Translations under genes and position numbers: made by a program
Part shown: positions 10,297 through 22,800 of the stretch, piece after piece
How positions within the stretch are numbered: the stretch's first letter is position 1
How the letters are laid out: each line of letters begins with the position of its first letter
Assembly: GCA_000697335.1 (NCBI GenBank)
Contig: JNEM01014367.1
Location: forward strand, 1 to 27,483
DNA length: 27,483 nt
Source: Conidiobolus incongruus B7586
Taxonomy: Eukaryota > Entomophthoromycota > Entomophthoromycetes > Entomophthorales > Conidiobolaceae
Direction of reading: 5' to 3'
Notes under the pieces: generated by a model
What the model was told of the DNA's origin: nothing
The model's database searches: none
Seen by the model: only the letters and a program-made list of their open reading frames with translations

Positions 10297-11986
10297 GTTG
10301 AATTAATTTTAGTTCAAAATTTCAATTAACAATAAGAGATTCAAATATTAAGAAATACAAAAAAAAGACCAAAAAAACAATTTAACAAAAATAAAATTTT
10401 TAATATGAATATATTTTTTTTTCAAACAATAATTAATTGAATAATATAATATAACTTTTTTTAAAAAAAATTTTTTTTGTTGTTGGATAACTTTAATATA
10501 AAAAGTGATTTTCTCAAGATTTTTAAATATTATATTAATTTATTAAATTCAATTTTTATTGGAATTATTAATTTAACATGAACTTGAATTTTCGCGTTAT
10601 CCTTAATAACCAATCAAATTTTTTTAATCTCTTGATTTAGTTATAGCAATTTGAATTTTATCAAATTTCGCGTCAATCAATTTCCCACTGTAATTGGTTA
10701 GTTGATTGGGAATTTATGATATTCCAATTTAGTTGAAAAATTTTTTGAAAACGAATACGAAGTAAAGAATATTATAAAGAGATAGATTGGGGTTATAATA
10801 AAGGGGGATACAATATCATAAAAAATGATTTTAATAATATTGTATTGAAATTATATATTACAAAAAGATCACAATAATCTATATTTTACCAATTAATTTA
10901 ATTAATATAATATAATTTGTTATAATAATTTTGAATTTTTTTTCTGATTTGTTATTTATTATAGTTTATATTTAAAAAATTGTTTAAATGAGATAAAGTT
11001 TTTTATTGAGAATTTTGTAATTTTAAATAATTTGACTAATATATCACATCGAATATTAAAAACAGTACTAATTTATTAAACCTAAGATAATCACCATATA
11101 ATCAAATTGATATATATTTTGAATTTATATTAGTTTTGAATATTTAAGAAATTGAGTTTATTATGATTTTATTAACATGATCTCACAATATATTACCAAT
11201 AGAATCACTACAAATTTGAATAGATTTTGATGAATATTCTATTTGCAAAATTATAAAATACCATTGTAAAATACTAATAGTTTGTTTGGTTATGATAATC
11301 GATAATATATATTTAAAATTCGTTCGACGTACTTTACATAAAGAATTCAAATATTAGCAATTATTGATTTAAAATTTTAGAAGATTTTTGACAATTATGA
11401 GTATAACCTTGAAACAATATAGTTATATGCTTATATAAATATTATTACCTTAGAATAACTCATTCCAAAAAAATCAAATTTCGCACTAATTTTAAAACTT
11501 TAATTTAATTTTCAAAAATCTGGGGAAATGATAACATTGAAAATTTTTAATAATTTATTATATTTATAATTATAATATTATATATTCATAAATTTATTTT
11601 TAATTTCTCTAAAAATTAAATTTTGAAATTATTCTTAGATAAATATATTATTTAAATATGTAAAGTTTTTTAAATGTTTAAAAATTATTTTAATTTGGAA
11701 TTATTAAATATATTAATTAAATTTATACATAATAAAATTGGAATTTATTATGTATAAATTTTTGAAATACTAATTAAACACTATTAATGTTTTTATACGA
11801 ATTAATTGTTATTTTATAATCAATTCTTTTTTATGTTAAAATTAGATTTTTTCTTTTATTTTATTTAAGTTGATTAATCAGTCTAAATGTGATCTAATCA
11901 AAAAAAATATCCCATAATTTTAATAATTTCTATTAAATTAGATTTAATAAGGTGACTTTCAAAAAAATTCTGTTTAAAACTACAAA
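10297..11986. promoter_or_regulatory. Shared upstream region of RAD21 and the APC5-like gene
   Basis: A 1.7-kb gap between two divergent genes, with no coding frame that looks real. The RAD21 side holds a cluster of promoter-like motifs at 10589-10710, listed separately. Homopolymer A and T runs near 10370-10480 probably fall in the RAD21 5' leader or core promoter. The half next to the APC5-like gene (10800-11986) is AT-rich with no motif I can name. Confidence 0.6.
10589..10710 (-). promoter_or_regulatory. E2F/MBF-like and CCAAT-box cluster upstream of RAD21
   Basis: Read on the RAD21 (minus) strand, AACGCGAAAA lies at 10598-10589 and GACGCGAAA at 10674-10666. Both share the core ACGCGAAA, which resembles E2F sites and the MBF/SBF elements of fungi that switch on genes at G1/S. 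CCAAT boxes lie on the minus strand at 10697-10693 and 10709-10705, and on the plus strand at 10610-10614. The cluster is about 290-415 bases upstream of the RAD21 start. CG dinucleotides are scarce in the non-coding parts of this window, so two identical CGCG-containing cores stand out. Cohesin kleisin genes are known G1/S targets in yeasts; direct control here is inferred. Confidence 0.6.
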
Positions 11987-14784
11987 ATGACTTCATACCA
12001 AATTCATCACTACATCCCCAACTTACCTATACAGCCACAAGAAATTTGCCTTTTAATCTTAATTAAAGGGTATATCGATGGTATTACCACCCCAAAGCAT
12101 TCCTTAACAGTGGACCAAACTTTAAAACTCAAACTAATGAATCAAAAGCTCTTGGTAAAATTATATGATTGGATTCAAGTAATTTTAATTAAATTTAAGG
12201 ATAGTAATAATAGTTAATTAATATTTTTAATAATTAGAATTATTTTGATTTAAAAATGAAAGAAATTATTAAAGAATTATTAAAATTAGAAACAGAAAGT
12301 GAATTAAAAATGATAAAATTAAAATCTAATTCTACTACTCAATTTAATACTTATGAAACAATATTAAAAACTTTGAAAGATTCTAAAGTTGATGAATTTA
12401 CTACTATGTTCGATTTGGAACCTCCGGGAACTATTGATGCAGATGTGAATTATGTAGATATCGGTGAGAGTTATGATGAGAGGAAATTCGTACCTATGAG
12501 TATGACGATGTGGGTAATTTATAATGTAATTGAATTACTACTTGTATTATTTGATTTGTTATTAACTGTTGATTAGTTATTGAATTTAAAGAATTTTGCA
12601 GAGCTTAGAAAGTTAGTTAATGGGACTTATGATTTGATAGCTAGGGATAATTTCGATTATGGATTAGTAAGCTATAATTTTGCTTCACTTTTCAAGTACT
12701 AATATTTGGAACTAGGATATTAATTATATAGTAATCAATACCTTACACGTGTTTTTAAATAGTTAACTTTAATATAGAGTGACCAATCTCCAATTAGTGA
12801 CTATATAACCAAACTCAAAATCAAATTAACCAATTTTGATTTTATGACAATTGTTCAGTTGTTGAAATCTGTAAAAAAGTATGTTCAAGAAGTTGTAAGC
12901 ATTGAGATTGAGGTAATTGCTGATACGATAATTGAAGGATTGAGATTGATTTTGGGATTAGGTTAATGACGATGATGATAATGATAATAATAATAATTTG
13001 GTCATTGATAGTAATGAAGAATTCAAACTAGGTAAAATTTCAGAATAAATTGATATAGGATATATTATTCAATTTTTAAAATTAGATTTTTCTATTGAAT
13101 CCATTCAATCTGAATATCCTCAAACAATTCGTCAAATTCTAACCAATTGCAACACGGTAGAAGCTAAATACCATTACTCTAAGTACCTCCTCAAACTTCA
13201 CATCATCTGCCAGCTACTAACCTCCTCTCTTCCACAATATAGATATTTATACTATCTCAATCTGAAAGATTATCAAAATTCGATCAAATATTTGAAATTA
13301 TTTTGGATATTGATAGATCATCCGTAATCTATTAGATATTATAAATGATATGATACTAATTATGCTTAGGTTGAGTGCAATTTTGAGTCAATTAAATTTA
13401 GCTCTAGTAAATTTGAAATTGGGTAGAATTTCATCTGCCTTCAAGGTACTGAAGATCATAATAATCTCAATAATTATCTAATGTAATTAGGAATTTGTCA
13501 ATGTATACACTTCTCCAGCTTTAACAAATCATAGTGATTTAAAAACTTATAGTTACAAGTAAATTTATTTCATTATTTAATAATTTTTTATTAATATTTG
13601 ATAAAGTTGTATTCAGCATATAATTAAAAGTTATGAATATTTTATTAAATTTGAAGAATTAAATTCAAATCAAATTAAAATTTTAAAACATATTAAAAAT
13701 TTAAAGGTAAATAAAATTATAATAATTTTAATAAATTAATATTAATAAATTATCTTAGAATAATTTTGATATTAAAAATAATGAGAATGAGTTAGAGTTT
13801 TTGGATAATTTAGATTTAACAGAATTTAATACAGGTAAAAAAATACTTTTATTTTTAATAGTTAATTGATTATTAATTTGAAAATTAGATAAATTACAAG
13901 AATTTCAAAATAAATTAAATTTGGAATTAAATCAATTTAAATTGAACTTTAAAGTAATCATAATTATATTTTTCTATAATTTTTATTAATATTATTTAGT
14001 CTTCCATATCTTTATCATCATCATCATCATCATCATCTAACGATCTCACTCAATCCAATAATGACGAAAGTCAACTCCTAACACTGGTCCAAAGATGTCA
14101 AACTCTAATTCAATCTCAATCCTACCAGCACTGTTACGATCTCATTTTAAATTCTCAATTATTATACCATCCCAACCCTCATTTCCCTATCACTTGTCTG
14201 GTACAACTTTCCGAACTTTGTTTAACTGCAAATTTACTCGATGACGCTATCAAATATTGTCACTTTGCATTGGAATTGGTACACTTGCATAAGTTGGAGA
14301 AGACTAAGTACGACATTGTTATTAATTTACAACTTTTGAATTGTTATTTAATAGTTGGCGACTTAACAAGTTACCAGAAGGTGTCATTGGAAGTAGAAGC
14401 TAAGGTAATTTATATCAACACTTGTTAGAATATGCGATTAAGATCGGTATAGTTGGGTAATAATATGGATATTGATTTCCAGTTGAAGTGGAAATTGCTT
14501 GGACTGAGATATGAATTACAGCGGGGTAACAATTATAATAATAATAATATTTTAATTGATTGGAAATTAATTAATTTTTAGATATTGATGATGCAGAATC
14601 CCTAATAATATTAAAATCTAAAGTTGATAATTTAATTCAAGGTAATATATCTATTCCTCCATTTAAATAAATTATTAATTTAATTAATATTGAAATAGAT
14701 TATGAAAAGAATGAAATGGGGAATACTAAAGATTTTGAAATGTTGAAGGGTATTTCAGACATTGTTCAAAATAAAATCAATTGA
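11987..14784 (+). CDS. Probable anaphase-promoting complex subunit 5 (APC5-like)
   Basis: A 674-residue protein is assembled from 16 exons: 11987-12178, 12238-12513, 12577-12666, 12716-12730, 12778-12912, 12962-13031, 13086-13323, 13370-13445, 13491-13558, 13607-13706, 13759-13834, 13889-13953, 14000-14404, 14453-14525, 14582-14641 and 14699-14784. All join in phase with introns of 45-63 bases. The order of motifs fits APC5, a scaffold subunit of the anaphase-promoting ubiquitin ligase. An N-terminal helical part is followed by SPISDYITKLKIKLTNFDFM at about 196-215, a repeat reading RYLYYLNLKDYQNSIKYLKL, and then LSQLNLALVNLKLGRISSAF, which matches the APC5 segment in which LNLALLH precedes a TPR-like helix pair. 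TPR-like helices continue from about 490 to 620. Low-complexity tracts are Asp/Asn-rich (residues 239-248) and a run of eight serines near 472-480. Exon 4 is only 15 bases. A donor at 12895 is an alternative to the one at 12913. The assignment is by pattern only; another TPR protein is possible. Confidence 0.65.
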
Positions 14785-15348
14785 AATTGTAAAATAAAAT
14801 TAATTAAACTTAATTTTAATTTAATCGAATAATTATATTTAATTCTAACTTTTAAAATAGAATTCAATTTAATATAGTATTATACTTAATTGCAATTAAC
14901 ATTAATTTAAATATAGTCTTAACCTATTAATCAAAATTTCAATTATCACATTTTTGAAATTATCCATTGGAAATATTGAATAATTTAATATGATTAGTTA
15001 TATCACATTGATTAAGTTATAAATAATTAAAAATTATTAACATATATTCATAATATATTCTAAAATTTTGGCTATGATATAAAGTTAAATTTATTGAATA
15101 AATCGCATATTTATTAATCAGTTTTAATAGTTATTATAATTAAATGTCTATTAAATAAAAGGATTTTTGACAATTCATGAATTACCAGTGTAAATCCATA
15201 CAGAATTTAAATGTATAATTGTCAATTGAGTGATAACTTCATTTCAATTGTCACAAATTGACTTATATTAATTGAACTCAGTTGCAAATTTATCTACCTT
15301 TATCTGTTTATACAATATAATTGTTTATAAAATCACGCTATCCCTCTA

Positions 15349-15570
15349 CTATTGTATAGTATATACTTTGCTGGATTCCAAACATACACACTTTATAAAA
15401 AATAGTATAATAAGCGCTAATAAAACACTTGTCAATTGTAAATAAGCCTTTCTGAATCCAAAATAATATATATCAAATGTCTCCAAATCTGAATAAGTCC
15501 ATATTATAGTCCAAAATGTGAAAATATCAAATATATTCAAAAAACTCAATTTTAATATAAAATATCACTA
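15349..15570 (-). pseudogene. Hydrophobic coding-like fragment, unknown
   Basis: A minus-strand frame of about 70 codons ends with a TAG at 15351-15349 and has no ATG. It reads IIWTYSDLETFDIYYFGFRK, then a strong hydrophobic segment LTSVLLALIILFFIKCVCL and a short polar tail ending SSKVYTIQ. This looks like the last membrane helix and tail of a membrane protein. Directly upstream another frame reads KFKHYPMPCLYDNSDILY, so more coding sequence may once have been present. No family is recognised, and AT-rich DNA produces hydrophobic frames by chance, so confidence is low. Confidence 0.25.
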
Positions 15571-16135
15571 TTATCATATAAACAGGGCATTGGATAATGT
15601 TTGAATTTGATATTGAATTCAAAAATAATTTAAAATATTATTTCCTTTTTATTTTGTAAAAGAATTATAAATAATGTTCCAAAAAGTTTTTAAAAATTTA
15701 ACAATATTCTTAATTATAATTCTATATTAAATAAACAATACTAATTACGCTAAAACTTATTTGTCATACATTATAAATTACTTAATCAATAAATTTATTA
15801 TACACACTAAAACAATATGGACTTAAATGGATATTTTAAAAATTCAAAATATTAAGATTTAGAATAATGATTGAAAATTTGTGTGGATTAATTGTTTTAA
15901 GATATGATTATTATTATTTAATCAACTATTTCAATCAACTTTTGTATATTTATCTATTAAAATTATATTTGATAATTTTGAATTATCGGTAAAATATTAT
16001 ACAATATTGGTAAAATTTACTCAACAAAAGTTCATTTATATATAATTATTAACCTAAATAAAATTTTTAAGATTCAAAATTAATATCATCTGAATTTTTA
16101 AATCAAATTATACAAAATGGAAATAGTTTGAAAAG

Positions 16136-16602
16136 TTATAGGAATTGTTGAGCATAGTTTCCGAGCACATGAATCTTCTTGTCTTTAAATATGAGATAAA
16201 GTATGAGAAAAAATAAGGTAATAATTAGATTGCTTAATATTTGTCTCAAGAAAAAACATTGAATTAATGATTGAAGTGATGTCACAATCGAATTGAAACC
16301 AAATTCATTTTCAACTTTTAACTTGCCACTTTAATATCATTTGCAAGAATTTGATTAAAAGTTAAAAACATATAAATAAATATTAGATATATAATTCTAT
16401 TGTTTACACTGTACAAATCAATTAGCTAAATAACACTTAATTCTAAATTAACCTTTTTTATATTTGGTACAAACCATTTTTAATTGAGATTCAAATTTAA
16501 CAAATTTTTTGGACCTGAAATTTCAATGATTTTCATTGGTTTACAAACCAGATTCAACGAATTAGCATTCAGGTTTTTATCATCAGTAACCCCAATTGAT
16601 TA
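16136..16602 (-). pseudogene. Leucine-rich plus membrane-segment gene or remnant
   Basis: Two coding-like frames lie in order on the minus strand, directly upstream of the myosin gene. The first, 16599-16483, reads SIGVTDDKNLNANSLNLVCK followed by PMKIIEISGPKNLLNLNLN; after one stop at 16482-16480 it stays open to 16426 (WFVPNIKKVNLELSVI). The spacing of Leu, Ile and Asn is LRR-like. The second, 16321-16136, is open for 61 codons and reads ENEFGFNSIVTSLQSLIQCF, then a membrane segment SNLIITLFFLILYLIF, then KDKKIHVLGNYAQQFL and a stop. No in-phase intron of the usual size joins them with confidence; GTAAAC at about 16411 with an AG at 16326 is a possible but long intron. It may be a decayed gene or a small gene whose exons I cannot resolve. 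Confidence 0.4.
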
Positions 16603-16616
16603 AAATGATATCATTT
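16603..16616. promoter_or_regulatory. 14-base palindrome upstream of myosin II
   Basis: AAATGATATCATTT is a perfect palindrome, 230 bases upstream of the myosin start codon. A homodimeric DNA-binding protein could use such a site. No factor can be named, and chance is possible in AT-rich DNA. Confidence 0.3.
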
Positions 16617-16845
16617 GGTGTGCTATTCATTAAATGATAAAGAATAATCTCCTGATATTAAATTTTTAAATTACCAATTTATTGTAATTATTGTTCTTTT
16701 TAAATAATACATTGATACACACATATATACATATACATATAACATTAATTAATTAAATAATTAATAAATTTTCAAGTTTTTTTGTGATATAATACTAATA
16801 AACAAATTAAAACAATTTTTTTAAAAAAAATAAATCGTGAATAAT

Positions 16846-19800
16846 ATGACCAAATCGCAATCAAGTAATGTGCAATTTGGTGGTAGTCAAGACCCTCGAC
16901 TGGATCCCGAGAAGAAGTGGTTTTGGGTCGAAGATAAGGATGAGGGGTATATTGCTGGTTACGTTTTGAACGAGAATAACGATCAAGTCACTTTGAGACT
17001 TACTACTGATGAAGTAATATTATTCAGGTTATTCAATTTGAATTATTTGGCTAATTCTCTTGGAAATTTTAGACTAGAACCGTCCACGTTAACCAAACCC
17101 AGAAGTTGAATCCCATCAAATTTGACAAGGTACCCGACATGGCGCAATTGGGTCACTTGAACGAAGCTTCTGTCGTCCACAACTTAAAAATGAGATATCA
17201 TTCGAATTTGATCTATGTAACACCTTTCAAAAATTCATTTCAATATTACTAACTTCATCCCTATTTAGACATACTCTGGACTCTTTTTAGTAGCTGTGAA
17301 CCCATATTATAAATTACCCATCTACACCGAAAAGGTAGTAAAATCCTACAAAAATAAAAAGAGAACGGAAATGGATCCCCATATTTATGCGATTGCGGAT
17401 TCAGCTTATCATGATATGTTACAAAATAGGGAGAATCAGTCTATTTTGATTACGTAAGTTGCCATATCCCTTATTAATAACTCGTCAATAAATCTAATTT
17501 TGTAGGGGTGAGTCGGGTGCCGGTAAAACCGAAAACACTAAAAAAGTTATACAATATTTGACATCTGTGGCTGCCGAAAGATCTTCAGGAAAACAACCAG
17601 ATAGTCTCGAGCAACAAATTTTGAGAGCTAATCCAATTTTGGAATCGTTCGGTAATGCTCAAACTATTAGAAATAATAATTCATCTAGATTTGTAAGTTA
17701 TATTATTCATTATTATAACTTTGTTTAATTATTTAATTGTTGTCATTAGGGTAAATTTATTAGAATTGAATTTAGCTCGGGTGGTCAAATTGCAGGTGCT
17801 AATTTGGAAAAGTACTTACTCGAAAAATCCAGAGTCACGCGTCAGAATCCTAAAGAAAGAAATTATCATGTATTTTACCAGTTTATGAAGGGAGCTCCTC
17901 AAGAACTTAAAGGTATCTTGCTTTAACTCAATTCAGTCGATACATTTACTAACTGCATGCAGAAAAATTCTTGATTACTGGTGACCTCAACGACTATAGC
18001 TACACTAAGAACACCAACCATAATATCGATGGTGTAGATGACCGTGCCGAATTTATGGTTTTGAAAGAATCGATGGAAATTATGAATTTTACACCTGAGC
18101 AGCAGAGTATGCTGTTCCGTGTTATTTCTGCTGTTTTACATCTCAGTAATATTCAACCCACATCGGATAGAGATGACCAAGCTCAGCTTAGAGATACTTC
18201 AGCTGCTGAAAAAGTGTGCCACGTCCTTGGTATCCCTCTTGCAGAGTTTACAAAGTCCTTGCTTAAACCTCGAGTTCAGGCTGGTAGAGAATGGATTGCT
18301 CAAGCTAGAACAGTAGGTCAAGTTTTATACTCTCTCGAAGCTCTTGCTAGAGCCTTGTACGAACGTATGTTTGGCCAACTCGTCGAATGGATCAATAAAG
18401 TACTCGACCGTAACGCTGCTAAATCCCACTTCATTGGTGTGTTAGATATTGCAGGTTTTGAAATTTTCGAATCAAACAATTTCGAACAGCTTCTTATTAA
18501 TTACACTAATGAAAAACTACAACAATTCTTTAATCACCATATGTTCGAACAAGAGCAAGAGGAATATCGTCGTGAAGGAATCCAATGGAAGTTCATCGAT
18601 TTTGGTCTCGATCTTCAACCTACTATTGATTTGATTGAAAAAGTCAATCCTATGGGTATTTTGTCATGTCTAGATGAAGAATGCCTTATGCCTAAGGCTA
18701 CTGATAAGACTTTTACTCACAAACTGATTACTAGTCTTGAAAAGAGCGACAAATTTGAAACTTTGCGCTTTACCCAAGGATTTATCTTGCACCATTATGC
18801 TTCTAAAGTTGAATATTCAACAGATGGTTGGCTCGATCGTAACAAAGATCCCCTTAACGAAAATATTACAACAATGCTCGCTCATTCCACAGACGCCAAT
18901 ATTGCACTTCTTTTTGAAGATTATCTAAGTACTAACACTTCGGGTGCTGTAAGATCCCGCACCAAGAAGGGTCTCTTCAGAACAGCTGGTCAGCGTCATC
19001 GTGAACAGCTTAACTTATTAATGAACCAACTTCATTCAACAGAACCTCACTTCGTACGTTGTATCCTTCCAAATCAAGAAAAGAAACCTGGTAAAATTAA
19101 TACACTTTTAGTCCTTGACCAGCTCCGCTGCAACGGTGTACTCGAAGGTATCCGTATCTGCCGTGCCGGTTTCCCCAATCGTCTCAGCTTTTCCGAATTC
19201 AGACAGCGTTATGAAATCTTGGTCCCCAAGGCAATCCCTAAAGGATATATGGATGGTAAGGAGGCCACGATCCGAATTCTCAAAGGATTAGATTTGGATC
19301 CCTCCAAATACTCCATCGGTAGCAGTAAAGTATTCTTCAGAGCTGGCGAACTTGCAGAACTTGAAGAGACTCGTGATGCTACACTTTCTAGAATTGTTTC
19401 TAGCTTCCAAGCCGTTTGTAGAGGTTATTTAGCTCACAAGAAGTATCGCAAGCGTATTGAACAACTCAAAGCCATCAAGATTATTCAGAAGAACGCTAGA
19501 GTTTACGTTCAATTGCGCGAATGGTCATGGTGGAAATTGTATACTAAAGTCAAGCCACTTCTCAACGTCACTCGTACCGACGAAGAACTTAAGAAGCGCG
19601 AAGAAACAATCAAATCTTTGGAGGATCAAGTTAAAGCTGAGATGGAAGCAAGGTCCCGATTGGAACAAATTCAAATCGAGCTCGTGCAACAGAAGGAGAA
19701 GTTAGATCGCACCCTACAAAGCGAAAGAGATTTGGCTTTAGAAAATCAGGAAATTTTGAAGCGTACTCAGCTCAGAGAACGATCCTTGGAGGATGATATC

Positions 19801-22800
19801 CAAGCTTTGACGGAAGAGCTAGAGTCTATGGAAGCTCAACTTGAAGAAATTGCTCAAAGTAAACTTGAGCTTACTTCACGTCAAGAAGCTCTTATGAATC
19901 AAATCGAAGAGGAGAGAGCTATGGTTACTAAGTTGGACAAAGAACGCGCTTTGAAGGAGAGTGAAATTGAGCAACTTCGTGCCGAACTCAATATAGAGCG
20001 TCAAACTTTGGAGCAGATGCAAACTGATCGCTCAAGTCTTGAAGCCAAGATTGAAGAACTCCAAAATACACTCTCCAGTGGGGAAACTCGTGAGATGGAA
20101 CTTGTTAAAGCTCGTTCTAAGTTTGAAGCCCAAATCCAAGAATTGGTCAATGAATTGGAATCCGAATCTAAATCGAAATCTCAGCTTGAAGAAAAGAAAG
20201 TGCAACTCGAAACCGATCTCAAGTCACTTCGAGAACAGATCAGTCAACTTGAAGCTTCTAACAAAGATCTTCGCAATCAGTTATCCAAACGTGAAACTGA
20301 ATTCTCTAATCTCAGCAATCAATTCAAGACTGAAAGTGAATCCAGAGTTAGTATCGATAAACAACGTCGTGATCTCAATATGAAGATGGAAGCTTTAGAA
20401 AATGAATTGAAGATTGAACAAGAAAAGTCCGAACAACTTCAATCCTCCAAATCCAAGCTTGAAGCTGAATTAGTTGAGCTCAGATCATTGATCGAAGCCA
20501 AGGGAGACGAAGAAACCAAGCAACAGGAACTTCGTCGTATGAAGGAAGATGAACTATCCAACCTCCGTGATCAATTGGATCAATGCCAACAAGATCTTGT
20601 TGAGACCCGTCGCGCCAATTTGCAAACTATTGAATCACTAAAATCGGAATTGGATGCTAAAGTAACAGAAACTGCTTCTCTCCTCAAGGCTAAAGAAATC
20701 CTCGAAGCTCAAGTCAACGAACTTGCTTCCGATCTTGACGCCACTCATCAGAGTTTGGCTAATTCCGAAAAGGTCAGGCGCCAACTCGAGTTTGACTTGG
20801 AAGCTTTAACAGATCGCGCTGCTGAGCTTGAGACTTCTCTTGCCAACTTGAAAGCTTCTAAAGACACCATTGAAAAGAATTTAATTTCTGCTAATTCTTA
20901 CAAAGAAGAATCTGAATCAAATCTCAACCGCCTCGAACGTGAAAAGCAAACCCTCGAACGTCAAGTCGACCATCTCAAAACTAATCTCGAGCAAGAAATC
21001 CTCAAACGAGAAGCTAGCGATCTTAGTCGTAAAAAGTTGACAACCGAAATCGCCGATCTCCAAGCTCAACTTGAAGAGAATGAGCAACTCAAATTTGAGC
21101 TCAGGAATAAACTATCTGAAAAAGTACAAGAGATTGAAGCTTTGAAGGATGAATTCAGCACCGAAACCAACGCCAGAGTGATTGCCATTGAAGAGGTTAA
21201 GAGAAATCTCGAAATGGAACTTGCCGAACTCCAGCCCGCCTATGAAGATCTTTTGAGAACTAGAGATAACCTCGAAAAGACCAAGAATCGTCTCATCGCC
21301 GAGAATGAGGATCTCAAGCACGATATCGATCGCGAGCACAGCGCCACCCGCGCCGCCGAAAAGCAACTCAAACAGGCTGAGTCCCAAATTAGCAGTTTGA
21401 ATGTCGAACTTGAGACTGAGCGCCAAACTATTCAAGTGCTCGAATCCAACCTTCGCAAACTTCAAACTGCGCACGACTCCATCCAAGCTCAGCTCGCCGA
21501 AAAAGAAAACTCTCTTTTTACTTTGACACGCTCTAAGACCGATATGGAAACTGAACTCCGTGCCCTCATCAATGAAATTGGCGACGGTGGTAAGAATGTC
21601 CACGAATTGGAGAAAGCTAAGCGTCGTCTCGAAGCTCAGCTCGAAGAGAAGGTATACTTGTTAGAGAAGGCTGAGGAGCAGCAATCCAAATCTGAGGAGT
21701 TACGCCGTAAGGTCGAAGAACAGTTCAGAGATTATCAAACTAGAATGGAGGATGAAATCGCCAAGAAAGACACTCAACTCGAGGAGACTCGTCGTCTATT
21801 ACTTAAAGAAGTCAATCAGTTAGGTCAACGTCTCGATGAAGAAATCGATCTCAAGAACGAATTGATCAAGGGCCGCAAAGCTCTAGAAGCCGAAATCGAA
21901 GATCTCCGCACCAATGTCACGTACTCGACCCAATCCAAATCTGAACTTGAAAAGGCCAAGAAGAAGGCCGAAGAAATTATCAAAGACTTGACAGCTAGTC
22001 TTGAAGCTGAAGAAAAGGCTAGATACAACTTCCAAGAACTCGCTCAACGTCACGAAAAGAAGAGCAATGCCTTGCAAAGTGAAATGGAGAAGCTGGATTT
22101 GCAGGTTGAAGCCCTCGAAAAAGTCAAACGCAACCTTGAACAAAAGGTCGAAGACTTGACGGCTGAATTGGAGGAAAATCAATCTCAAGGTATCCTCATG
22201 GAGAATATTCGTCGTCTCGAAAAGGAAAAGCTCGAACTTCAAGAGATGCTTGACGAAGAAATTGAAGCGCGCGCCACTTTACAAAACCTCCAACGCAATG
22301 ATACCGAACTCGAATCTCTGAAGAATCAGATTCGCGAAGAAATGAACGGTCAGCTCGAAAAGATTGAAGAATCTCGTCGCGCTCTTTTAGTTGCTCAACG
22401 TATTGCTCAACAAGAATTGGAAGATTGCAACAATAAGGTTCTAAATCTCGAGGATCAGAAGCGTGCCATTCAACAAGAGTTACTCGATACCAAGCAGAAA
22501 CTCGAAGATGAAATTATGTTTAGAAATGAAGAGTCTGCTGCTCGTCGAAGAGTGACTCTCAACTACAATGAACTTAGCGTCAAATACGAGTCTGAACTCA
22601 ACAAATCCGCTGAACTTGCTGAATTGGTCGAAGTGTACAAGAATAAAGTCAATCAACTTTCATCTAATCAGGAAGACCTTGAAATTTCAAGATCTAAATA
22701 CGAGCGCAATGAAGCTGCCCTGAAAAACCAGCTCAGCGAATTGGAAGAGAGTCTCCAGCTTGCTGTCCAAAGATGCAATCAAGCTGAGGATAGAGCCAAT

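Larger units (their letters stand above)
14785..16845. other. Intergenic region before myosin II, with minus-strand remnants
   Basis: Apart from the two coding-like patches listed separately (15349-15570 and 16136-16602), this stretch is AT-rich with no recognisable gene. The right end should contain the myosin promoter. There an inverted repeat TGGTTT-AC-AAACCA lies at 16537-16550 and a palindrome AAATGATATCATTT at 16603-16616, both partly inside the minus-strand remnant. Confidence 0.6.

Noticed and set aside
13032-13058. 27-base intron in the APC5-like gene, which would keep QFLKLDFSIES
   Set aside because: The frame works, but every other intron is 45-63 bases; the AG at 13085 gives a 54-base intron in the same frame.
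14405-14428. 24-base intron at the first AG after exon 13
   Set aside because: Too short; the AG at 14452 gives a 48-base intron and an open frame.
21112-21603. Minus-strand open frames opposite the myosin coiled coil (also 21825-22242 and 23119-23658)
   Set aside because: They are antisense shadows of Glu, Leu and Lys codons in the myosin rod and show the usual Phe, Leu and Ser bias.
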